Under the pieces are notes generated by a model. The model saw nothing but the letters and a program-made list of their open reading frames with translations. It was not told the DNA's origin and did not search any database. 64,000 nucleotides of DNA, taken from assembly GCA_942493375.1 (NCBI GenBank), contig OW818698.1, positions 7,626,001 to 7,690,000 on the forward strand. Direction: 5' to 3'. Shown here piece after piece: positions 16,946 through 24,430 of the stretch; position 1 is the stretch's first letter; every line of letters starts with the position of its first letter. A program made the translations under genes and the position numbers. Source of the DNA: G942493375 sp942493375. GTDB taxonomy: Bacteria; Armatimonadota; UBA5829.

Positions 16946-18502
16946 CTACAGTGTTGGTTTGTCCACTACAGTTCCTGCCGCGCCTCGCATTTGTTCGAAG
17001 TATACTAATTTGTTTATCGCATTCAGGTACGCTTTAGCGCTGGCTTCAACTATATCGAGGCTAGCTCCGCGTCCAGTGTAAACCTCGCCATTATTGCCGG
17101 CGAGTTTAACAGTCACCTCACCCAGCGCATCAGTTCCACCAGTAACTGCTTTGACAATGTAGTCATTCAGTGAATATTCCACGCTGACCATTTTATCAAT
17201 AGTCTTGTAAACAGCATCCACAGAACCCACACCTATACCGGTTTCGATTTCAAGAACATCGTCGACTTTCAATCGAAGAGTTGCTGTGGGTATACCATCA
17301 AGACTAGTTACAACACTCATATAGTCCAGTTGATACTTAGCAGGAATTGTTCTGGCTGTATCGGCAACTATGGCGTCGATATCCTCATCAAACAATTCCT
17401 TCTTCTTGTCAGCAAGGTCCTTAAATCTCTCGAAAGCCTTCTCGAGTTCGGCTTTGCCCAGATGATATCCCATAGCTTTGAGCTTATCATCAAACGCATG
17501 CCGTCCGGAGTGCTTACCCAACACCAGTTTACTCTCACGAAGTCCTACGGATTCCGCATCCATAATCTCATATGTGCGTCTTTCCTTCATTACTCCGTGC
17601 TGATGTATGCCTGCTTCATGAGCAAATGCATTATCTCCTACAACTGCCTTATTTGCCTGGACAGTCAGACCTGTAACACTTGAAACCAGTCTGCTTGATG
17701 CAATGATTTCAGGTGTGTGAATGGTAGTTCTGGCATTCAAGATATCCTGTCGGATATGCAGGGCCATAACGATCTCTTCAAGAGCAGCATTCCCTGCCCT
17801 CTCTCCAATACCATTGATAGTACATTCGACCTGTCCAGCTCCAGCCTGTACTGCGGCAAGAGTATTAGCAACGGCAAGACCCAGATCATTGTGACAATGG
17901 ACACTGATTATAGCATCCTTAATATTTGGCACACGCTCAAAAAGGCTGGAAATAAGGTTGCCATATTCAAACGGTATGGCATACCCAACAGTGTCCGGAA
18001 TATTGACCACAGTAGCTCCGGCAGAGATAACAGCTTCGACTACCTGGCACAGATAACCTAAGTCAGATCTGGAAGCATCCTCTGCAGAGAACTCTACGTC
18101 CTCGCAGTACCCTTTAGCTCTTTTTACCGCGGCAACCGCAAGATCAATGACTTCATCTCTGGTCTTGTTAAGCTTCTTCTCCAGGTGCAAATCCGATGTA
18201 GCAATAAAAGTGTGAATCACAGGTCGTTTGGCGTTTTTTAGAGCTTCCCATGCACGGTCAATATCCCCAAAATTTGCTCTGCATAGTCCAGCAACAGCAG
18301 GGCCTTTTACAGTCTCCGCAACAGCCTTGACTGCTTCAAAGTCTCCAATAGAGGAGATAGGGAAACCGGCTTCGATGACGTCAACTTTCAACCTTGCTAA
18401 TTGCTTGGCGACTTCCAATTTCTCCCCAATATTCATGCTGGCGCCCGGAGATTGTTCGCCATCCCGCAATGTGGTATCAAAAACTCTTATTCTTCTTTGC
18501 AC
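16946..18502 (-). CDS. leuA: 2-isopropylmalate synthase
   Basis: First committed enzyme of leucine synthesis, condensing acetyl-CoA with 2-oxoisovalerate. 518 residues from the GTG at 18502, which lies 9 bases after AAAGGGG; upstream in-frame codons have no ribosome site. RIRVFDTTLRDGEQSPGASM opens the barrel, HCHNDLGLAVAN gives the metal histidines, and GIGERAGNAALEEIVMAL and LGKHSGRHAF follow. The last 130 residues form the LeuA dimer domain that normally mediates leucine feedback inhibition. It is separated from ilvC by 302 bp containing repeats, so it may have its own promoter. leuB is not found in the window. Confidence 0.95.
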   Translation of the reverse strand: MQRRIRVFDTTLRDGEQSPGASMNIGEKLEVAKQLARLKVDVIEAGFPISSIGDFEAVKAVAETVKGPAVAGLCRANFGDIDRAWEALKNAKRPVIHTFIATSDLHLEKKLNKTRDEVIDLAVAAVKRAKGYCEDVEFSAEDASRSDLGYLCQVVEAVISAGATVVNIPDTVGYAIPFEYGNLISSLFERVPNIKDAIISVHCHNDLGLAVANTLAAVQAGAGQVECTINGIGERAGNAALEEIVMALHIRQDILNARTTIHTPEIIASSRLVSSVTGLTVQANKAVVGDNAFAHEAGIHQHGVMKERRTYEIMDAESVGLRESKLVLGKHSGRHAFDDKLKAMGYHLGKAELEKAFERFKDLADKKKELFDEDIDAIVADTARTIPAKYQLDYMSVVTSLDGIPTATLRLKVDDVLEIETGIGVGSVDAVYKTIDKMVSVEYSLNDYIVKAVTGGTDALGEVTVKLAGNNGEVYTGRGASLDIVEASAKAYLNAINKLVYFEQMRGAAGTVVDKPTL

Positions 18503-18566
18503 CTGTCGAATCCCCTTTCTGAAATAACAATTGATTACTACAACCCTATACGCTTTTGCATAGATT

Positions 18567-18593
18567 CCGTTCACCCTGTGCTTGTCGAAGGGT
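18567..18593. repeat. Intergenic repeat of the CCGTTC...TGTCGAAG type
   Basis: CCGTTCACCCTGTGCTTGTC followed by GAAGGGT forms an imperfect hairpin (ACCCT with AGGGT). It resembles the units at 26171 and 29543. Confidence 0.5.
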
Positions 18594-18706
18594 AGAATCG
18601 AGATAAATAAAATGCAAATAATTGCGAACAGTTACATAACGATGTGTGGTCGGAAGCAGATTGCCCCCGACCACATCATCGTTTATAACTATATGCCCAG
18701 TTTATC

Positions 18707-18792
18707 GTCATTCTGAACGTATACAGTGCCATTCTATTATTATATTGAGAATCCAACTTCAAAAGCAGATTCTTCACTGCGTTCTGAATGAC
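18707..18792. repeat. Inverted pair of GTCATTCTGAACG-type repeats
   Basis: GTCATTCTGAACG at 18707-18719 and its near-complement ending GTTCTGAATGAC at 18775-18792 face each other in the ilvC-leuA gap. Related units lie at 43491, 50223 and 58893. Apart from this and the unit at 18567, nothing recognisable was seen in the 302-bp gap. Confidence 0.6.
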
Positions 18793-18804
18793 ATTATTTC
18801 CAGA

Positions 18805-19803
18805 CTATTTTTCTTTAATCCAGGGCATCATTTCGCGCAGCTTTGAGCCGACTTCCTCGATCAAGTGCTGCTCACCGTGGCGTCGGGACGCCAGGAAAGT
18901 AGGTCTCCCAGCCTTGTTCTCAAGGATCCATTCTTTTGCAAATTCACCAGACTGAATTTCATCCAGAATGTAGCGCATTTCTTCTTTGGTGTCCTCGTTG
19001 ACAATTCTTGGTCCGCGAGTATAGTCACCAAATTCAGCAGTATTGCTGATTGAATAGCGCATCTTGCTCATTCCACCTTCATACATAAGGTCGACGATGA
19101 GTTTGAGTTCATGCAGACACTCGAAATAAGCGATCTCCGGCTGATAACCAGCTTCGACCAGGGTCTCAAAACCAGCCTGAACCAGAGCAGTGCAACCGCC
19201 GCAAAGAACAGCCTGCTCACCGAACAAGTCGGTCTCAGTCTCTTCTTCGAATGTGGTTTCCAGCACACCTACTTTGGTTGCTCCCAGGCCTTTAGCATAA
19301 GCAAGAGCAGTATCTTTTGCCTTGCCGCTGGCATCTTGATAGATGGCAATCAGAGCAGGAACGCCTGCGCCTTCGGTATAAACTCTGCGCACCAGGTGAC
19401 CGGGGCCCTTAGGTGCAACCATTATGACATCGATATCCTTTGGCGGAATTATCTGTCCAAAGTGAATATTGAAGCCATGGGAAAACAGCAGAGTGTTTCC
19501 TGCAACAAGATTAGCTTCTACTTCATTCTTATAAACAGCTGACTGAGATTCATCTTCAGTCAGAATCTGAATGATGTCTGCTGCTTTTGCTGCTTCTGCT
19601 GCTGACATCGGCTTGAAACCGTGTTCAATAGCAAGCTTCCAGTTATCTGATCCCTGAAGATCGGAGACAATTACTTCGACACCACTGTCTCGCAAATTCT
19701 GGGCCTGCGCATGACCCTGACTACCATAGCCAATAATCGCGACCTTTTTGCCTTTAAGCACACCAAGATCTGCGTCTGCATCGTAATACACTCTTGCTGA
19801 CAT
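18805..19803 (-). CDS. ilvC: Ketol-acid reductoisomerase (NADP+), class I
   Basis: Converts acetolactate or acetohydroxybutyrate to the dihydroxy acids of valine and isoleucine synthesis. 332 residues, the length of short class I enzymes. The Rossmann motif is IIGYGSQGHAQAQNLRDSG near residue 22; PKGPGHLVRR follows, and the metal-binding residues are in TETDLFGEQAVLCGG and CLHELKLIVDLMYEGG. The ATG has GGAGGAAG ahead of it. It is preceded after 31 bp by the small membrane-protein gene that separates it from ilvN. Confidence 0.97.
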   Translation of the reverse strand: MSARVYYDADADLGVLKGKKVAIIGYGSQGHAQAQNLRDSGVEVIVSDLQGSDNWKLAIEHGFKPMSAAEAAKAADIIQILTEDESQSAVYKNEVEANLVAGNTLLFSHGFNIHFGQIIPPKDIDVIMVAPKGPGHLVRRVYTEGAGVPALIAIYQDASGKAKDTALAYAKGLGATKVGVLETTFEEETETDLFGEQAVLCGGCTALVQAGFETLVEAGYQPEIAYFECLHELKLIVDLMYEGGMSKMRYSISNTAEFGDYTRGPRIVNEDTKEEMRYILDEIQSGEFAKEWILENKAGRPTFLASRRHGEQHLIEEVGSKLREMMPWIKEK

Positions 19804-19834
19804 ATTCTTCCTCCGAAATGTGAGTTTGCAGTAA

Positions 19835-20146
19835 TTAGTTACCGCGTCTCGAAATTGTAGTGATCAAAGCCGCCGATACAACACCAACCGCCAAAAATAC
19901 CACCACCATTATACCCAAGCCCAGAACCGAATCCAAGCCGAATACTCTTATACATTTACATTCTACAAGCCATAGTGTATACACTGTGACCGGTACTACC
20001 CCGATCGAAATACCCCAAATGATCTTATTTCTATCGGTGCTGTTTCTTCGACCTACCAGCCATAGCGTAACCCCAATAATCGGGCCCACTATAGCAAGTA
20101 TCCTCAGCGCCATATCAAAACTGGCAGCTGAAACTAATGAATCCAT
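19835..20146 (-). CDS. Small three-helix membrane protein of unknown function within the ilv operon
   Basis: 103 residues with three predicted membrane helices: about 13-31 (ALRILAIVGPIIGVTLWLV), 43-62 (IIWGISIGVVPVTVYTLWLV) and 73-97 (VLGLGIMVVVFLAVGVVSAALITTI). The short loops are basic or polar, and a Cys-Lys-Cys sits after helix 2. No family recognised. Its ATG begins at the base next to the ilvN stop codon, and it ends 31 bp before ilvC, so it is firmly embedded in the operon. It is probably a real gene because the frame is open only here, the hydrophobic segments alternate cleanly and the spacing is operon-like. A role in amino acid transport or regulation would be guesswork. Confidence 0.65.
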   Translation of the reverse strand: MDSLVSAASFDMALRILAIVGPIIGVTLWLVGRRNSTDRNKIIWGISIGVVPVTVYTLWLVECKCIRVFGLDSVLGLGIMVVVFLAVGVVSAALITTISRRGN

Positions 20147-20656
20147 TTAGCCACCAAATGCTGTATGGTCCCCGCGCGCCATGGCTATTTTACCAGTCCG
20201 CACTACTTCACAAATACCGTATGGAGACAACAATTTCTCCAAAGCATCGACCTTATCAACATTCCCCGTTACTTCTATGGTAAACGTGGTATCGCTGATA
20301 TCAATTATCTTGGCTCTGAAAATATCGACTATCTGCATGATCTCCATGCGTTGAGTCTGCTGGGCTCGAACCTTGATCATTGCCAGTTCTCTCTCCAATA
20401 TGGGAATATCGGAGTAGTCGATCAGCCTGATCACATCGACAAGTTTATTGGTCTGCTTTTCGATCTGCTCAAGAACCGAATCATCACCGGTAACAACAAT
20501 GGTCATACGGCTCATAGTAGGGTCATCGGTTATACTTACCGCAAGGGATTCGATATTGAATCCTCTCCGGGCAAATAATCCGGCAACTCTTGCCAAAACA
20601 CCTGATTTGTTCTCTACAAGAACGGTTATAGTATGCTGTAATCTATCGTTTGTCAA
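20147..20656 (-). CDS. ilvN: Acetolactate synthase small (regulatory) subunit
   Basis: 169 residues: an N-terminal ACT domain (TITVLVENKSGVLARVAGLFARRGFNIESLAV) that binds valine for feedback control, then the IlvN C-terminal domain (ELAMIKVRA, DIFRAKIIDIS, TFTIEVTGNVDKVDALEKLL). It activates and regulates the catalytic subunit IlvB. The start is TTG at 20656 with GAGGA ahead, 2 bp after ilvB. Confidence 0.96.
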   Translation of the reverse strand: MTNDRLQHTITVLVENKSGVLARVAGLFARRGFNIESLAVSITDDPTMSRMTIVVTGDDSVLEQIEKQTNKLVDVIRLIDYSDIPILERELAMIKVRAQQTQRMEIMQIVDIFRAKIIDISDTTFTIEVTGNVDKVDALEKLLSPYGICEVVRTGKIAMARGDHTAFGG

Positions 20657-20658
20657 GG

Positions 20659-22344
20659 TCAGTCCTCTTGTTTAGGTCTGTTGACCATCATCTCTTCAAT
20701 ACTCTGGCCTGCCGGAATCATCGGGAATACATTTTCTTCCCGATGGATCCGGAAATCCATAATAGTAGGTCTGTCATCTATCTCCAGAGATTTTGCTATA
20801 GCTGGTTCAACCTGATCCATAGTCTCAACTCTTATCCCAACAGCTCCGTAAGCATCTGCCAGTTTAACAAAATCTGGCTGATGCGAGATATCTACTCCTG
20901 AATATCTGCCGTTCCAGAACAGTTCCTGCCATTGCCTTACCATACCCAGGTAACGATTGTTCATCAAGGCAATTTTGATCGGTAGCTTGTGTTCAACTGC
21001 TGGTGACAACTCCTGCAGAGTCATCTGAAAACCACCATCACCACAGATCGCCAATACGGTCTGGTCTGGACATCCAACCTGAGCACCAAACGCTGCAGGA
21101 AACCCGTATCCCATTGTTCCCAAACCACCAGAGCTCAGAAAATGCCTGGGTGAATTGGTCTTGTAATAAAGAGCAGTCCACATTTGATGCTGCCCAACAT
21201 CGGTTACTACAATGGCATCACCGTTAGTCATACGGCAGAGAGTGTCAATCACACACTGAGGTGATAATCTGCTTTCGTCTACAGGACACTCCAAGGCGTA
21301 TTCGCTCTTCCACAGCGATATTTGCCTGTTCCAATCGGTTTCGATTCTAGCATCTACGCGATCAGCTAAACGCCTCAGCGCTTCTTTGCAATCCCCAACG
21401 ACAGATACATCCGGTGTCACAGTCTTTCCATGTTCAGCCGGGTCAATATCCACGTGTATGACCTTAGCGCCGCTTGCAAATGCATCCAGCTTTCCAGTCA
21501 CTCTATCATCAAATCTTGCACCAACAGCTATCAGCAGGTCGCAGTTGTGGACAGCGTGATTGGCATAAGCTGTGCCGTGCATTCCCAGCATTCCCAGAGA
21601 GTGCGGATGCGTCTCCGGAATAGACCCTTTGCCAAGCAGAGTCGTAGTAACCAGTATATGGGTCTTCTCAGAGAGTCTTATTAACTCCTGAGATGCACCA
21701 CTGGCTATAATTCCCCCACCAACATAGAGTACCGGTCGCTTGGATCTATTTATTAAGTCAACAGCATCATTTATTGAGCTGTCGTCTATCTCTACGTTAG
21801 GATCATATCCCCGGATATGCACATCGGTAACAGGGGTATAGTCAGTTTTTGCCAACGAAATATCCATTGGGATATCAACCAGGACAGGGCCAGGCCTTCC
21901 GGTTCCGGCAACATGCATTGCTTCGGCGATTATCCGTGGTAGATCGGCTACATCCTTGACCAGATAGTTGTGCTTTGTTATCGGCATTGTGATACCGGCT
22001 ATATCTGCTTCCTGGAAAGAATCCTTACCAAGAGCCATTGTCTTAACCTGTCCAGTCACAGCAAGCATAGGTATGGAGTCCATATGTGCTGTTGCTATGC
22101 CAGTAACCAAATTGGTTGCGCCTGGCCCGGATGTTCCAAAACAGACGCCAACTTTACCGGTAGCCCTTGCATAGCCATCGGCAGCATGGGCAGCTCCCTG
22201 TTCGTGGCGCATCAGGTAACTTTTGATATCCGTTCGTCCATACAGTGCATCATATATTGGGATCATTACCCCACCGGGTATACCGAATACAACTTCGGTC
22301 CCCTGGTCAACTAATGCCTGTATCAGAGCGTTGGCGCCGTTCAT
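20659..22344 (-). CDS. ilvB: Acetolactate synthase large subunit
   Basis: ThDP-, FAD- and Mg-dependent catalytic subunit that makes acetolactate or 2-aceto-2-hydroxybutyrate. 561 residues from the ATG at 22344, which has AGGAG 8 bases before it; a weaker start at 22371 would overlap ilvD. GIPGGVMIPIYDAL with the ThDP glutamate region (MRHEQGAAHAADGYARATG) is near the N-terminus. GDGGFQMTLQEL through NNRYLGMVRQWQ is the ThDP-Mg site. At 561 residues it matches biosynthetic AHAS. Followed 2 bp later by ilvN. Confidence 0.96.
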   Translation of the reverse strand: MNGANALIQALVDQGTEVVFGIPGGVMIPIYDALYGRTDIKSYLMRHEQGAAHAADGYARATGKVGVCFGTSGPGATNLVTGIATAHMDSIPMLAVTGQVKTMALGKDSFQEADIAGITMPITKHNYLVKDVADLPRIIAEAMHVAGTGRPGPVLVDIPMDISLAKTDYTPVTDVHIRGYDPNVEIDDSSINDAVDLINRSKRPVLYVGGGIIASGASQELIRLSEKTHILVTTTLLGKGSIPETHPHSLGMLGMHGTAYANHAVHNCDLLIAVGARFDDRVTGKLDAFASGAKVIHVDIDPAEHGKTVTPDVSVVGDCKEALRRLADRVDARIETDWNRQISLWKSEYALECPVDESRLSPQCVIDTLCRMTNGDAIVVTDVGQHQMWTALYYKTNSPRHFLSSGGLGTMGYGFPAAFGAQVGCPDQTVLAICGDGGFQMTLQELSPAVEHKLPIKIALMNNRYLGMVRQWQELFWNGRYSGVDISHQPDFVKLADAYGAVGIRVETMDQVEPAIAKSLEIDDRPTIMDFRIHREENVFPMIPAGQSIEEMMVNRPKQED

Positions 22345-22363
22345 ATTTCTAGCTCCTGGTTTA

Positions 22364-24055
22364 TTACTCAATTATCGCGCCTCTTGCAGCCGATGATACC
22401 ATCTTTGCATAGCGAGATAAATATCCTTTTTTCACCCTGGGCTCCGGAGCTGTCCACTCTGCTCTGCGAGCCGCTATTTCTTCATCGGATAATTCAACAT
22501 TCATAGTCCGTCCGGCAATATCAATAATGATCTTATCACCATCTTTTAACAGGCCGATTACACCACCGGATGCGGCTTCCGGAGAAACATGCCCTATGGC
22601 AGCCCCTCTAGTCGCTCCGGAGAAACGCCCATCGGTTATCAAGGCGATATCTTTGCCCATTCCCATTCCGGAAACGGTAGCAGTTGCAGTCAACATCTCA
22701 CGCATACCGGGTCCGCCCTTAGGGCCTTCATTGCGGACAATGATAACATTGCCTTTGACTACCTTACCGGTCAAAAGAGCAGCTACAGCATCGTCTTCGC
22801 ACTCATACACTTTAGCAGTGCCTTCAAAATGCCACGCTTCCGGTTCGACTGCTGCCTGCTTGACTACCGCACCATCTGGACACAGATTGCCTCTCAGCAC
22901 AGCTAATCCGCCAACTTTGTGATACGGATCATCAACAGTGTGTATAACATCAGAATCCTTTATACGTGCATTTGCAGTTGCTTCACCCATTGTCTTTGCA
23001 CTTACAGTCTGAACTGATAGATCGACCAGACCGTGCTTACCCAGTTCCTGCATTACTGCTGCAACTCCACCAGCCTCGTGGAAGTCCTGCATATGATGGA
23101 TTACCTGCTGAGCAGGATCCGGAGATGGATGAGCAATAGCCGGGCTCAGTGTAACAACGTGAGGTGTCCTTGCGCTGACATCATTCAGTGAGAACAGCTC
23201 AAAATCTACTCCAGCTTCGTGTGCAATGGCCGGGACGTGAAGTGCGGTGTTGGTTGAACACCCCAGAGCCATATCCATCGCAAGAGCATTCTGGAAAGCA
23301 GCGGGAGTCATAATGTCTGCCGGTCGTATATCTTTCTCGACCAGTTCCATTATCTTCATCCCGGATTTCTTAGCCAGTCTGATACGCTCAGAATAGACTG
23401 CAGGGATTGTGCCATTGCCAGGTAATGCCATTCCCAGAGCTTCGGTCAAGCAGTTCATCGAGTTGGCTGTGAACATACCAGCGCAGCTCCCACAGCTCGG
23501 ACAGGCGACTTCTTCCATTTCACAAAGCTCTTCTTCTGTGATCTTACCGCTTCGCACAGAACCGGCTCCTTCAAACATCTGAGTAACTGAAATATCTTTG
23601 CCTTTGTAGCGTCCCGCCAGCATTGGTCCACCACTGATGATTATGGTCGGCACATTAATACGCGCTGCAGCCATAAGCATCGCAGGGACAATCTTATCGC
23701 AGTTCGGTATAAGCACAAGGCCGTCAAATGCATGTGCCTTAGCCATACATTCAATTGAATCTGCTATGATCTCACGGGTTGCCAGAGAATATTTCATTCC
23801 CTCATGACCCATTGCCAGACCATCACATACTCCGATAACACCAAACTCCATCGGTGTCCCGCCGGCAATCCTTACACCTGTCTTAGCTGCCTGAGCAATC
23901 TTATCCAAATGTATATGACCAGGGACTACTTCATTCCAGGAATTAGCAATCCCGATTAGAGGCCTGTACATCTCCTCGTCGGTATAACCCATCGCCTTTA
24001 ATAGCGAACGGTGGGCGGCTCTTTCAACGCCGGTTCTGACTACATCGCTTCTCAC
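22364..24055 (-). CDS. ilvD: Dihydroxy-acid dehydratase
   Basis: Fe-S enzyme that forms 2-oxoisovalerate and 2-oxo-3-methylvalerate. 563 residues. Cluster cysteines lie in PNCDKIVPAMLMA and CPSCGSCAGMFTANSMNCL; RFSGATRG and GHVSPEAASGG are conserved C-terminal motifs. I chose the GTG at 24055 with GGGGGTG 7 bases ahead. A TTG at 24079 would also read in frame. It is first in the branched-chain cluster, behind a promoter-like pair at 24235-24206 and an Ile/Leu/Val-rich short frame (see findings). ilvB follows after 19 bp. Confidence 0.96.
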   Translation of the reverse strand: MRSDVVRTGVERAAHRSLLKAMGYTDEEMYRPLIGIANSWNEVVPGHIHLDKIAQAAKTGVRIAGGTPMEFGVIGVCDGLAMGHEGMKYSLATREIIADSIECMAKAHAFDGLVLIPNCDKIVPAMLMAAARINVPTIIISGGPMLAGRYKGKDISVTQMFEGAGSVRSGKITEEELCEMEEVACPSCGSCAGMFTANSMNCLTEALGMALPGNGTIPAVYSERIRLAKKSGMKIMELVEKDIRPADIMTPAAFQNALAMDMALGCSTNTALHVPAIAHEAGVDFELFSLNDVSARTPHVVTLSPAIAHPSPDPAQQVIHHMQDFHEAGGVAAVMQELGKHGLVDLSVQTVSAKTMGEATANARIKDSDVIHTVDDPYHKVGGLAVLRGNLCPDGAVVKQAAVEPEAWHFEGTAKVYECEDDAVAALLTGKVVKGNVIIVRNEGPKGGPGMREMLTATATVSGMGMGKDIALITDGRFSGATRGAAIGHVSPEAASGGVIGLLKDGDKIIIDIAGRTMNVELSDEEIAARRAEWTAPEPRVKKGYLSRYAKMVSSAARGAIIE

Positions 24056-24173
24056 CTGGAAACACCCCCATATTGACAAAAATCCCCCTCGTCCAACCGG
24101 AAGAGAGGGTCCGCAGATAAATACAATATTTCAAAACAACACGCACTAAAAACCCGCGCTGCCCTTTATACAT
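24024..24173 (-). CDS. Candidate leader peptide upstream of and overlapping ilvD
   Basis: A 49-codon frame runs from the ATG at 24173 to a TGA at 24024-24026, ending 32 bp inside ilvD in another frame. AAGG lies 6 bases before the ATG. Residues 8-23 read FLVRVVLKYCIYLRTL, with eight Leu, Val or Ile codons among 16. A weak stem (GAGGG with CCCTC, 24105-24109 and 24086-24090) followed by five T on the minus strand lies further down the frame. This is the arrangement expected of a leader peptide controlling a branched-chain operon by ribosome position, but hydrophobic runs also arise by chance. Confidence 0.3.
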   Translation of the reverse strand: MYKGQRGFLVRVVLKYCIYLRTLSSGWTRGIFVNMGVFPGEKRCSQNRR

Positions 24174-24205
24174 CGCAAACCTTGCGGACACCAAAAGGTC
24201 TTGTC

Positions 24206-24235
24206 ATGTTAGCACAGCCACTCCTGCACGGTCAA
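24206..24235 (-). promoter_or_regulatory. Predicted promoter of the ilv cluster
   Basis: Minus-strand TTGACC (24235-24230), an 18-bp spacer and TAACAT (24211-24206). Transcription would start near 24199, about 145 bases before the ilvD start. The rest of the 24056-24322 gap holds the leader frame; 24240-24322 shows nothing recognisable. Confidence 0.45.
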
Positions 24236-24364
24236 CTTTCACGAGAGAACAAAAGCTCTATTCCTCTATTATTTGCCAGGTATTAAGGAATTCGCACGCG
24301 AATAATTCACTAAGAAAATAAGGTGTTCTCGAAATCAACGTTCACCATTTTGAGCTCGTTAGGA

Positions 24365-24394
24365 TTGACTAACCCCCTCTTTAATTGGTATATT
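24365..24394 (+). promoter_or_regulatory. Predicted promoter of glnS
   Basis: TTGACT (24365-24370), an 18-bp spacer and TATATT (24389-24394). It lies inside a longer in-frame reading that could start at 24323, which argues that the true glnS start is the ATG at 24431. Confidence 0.6.
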
Positions 24395-24430
24395 GACGAG
24401 AGTTCCTGCTACAGAAAGGTTACCCTACTA

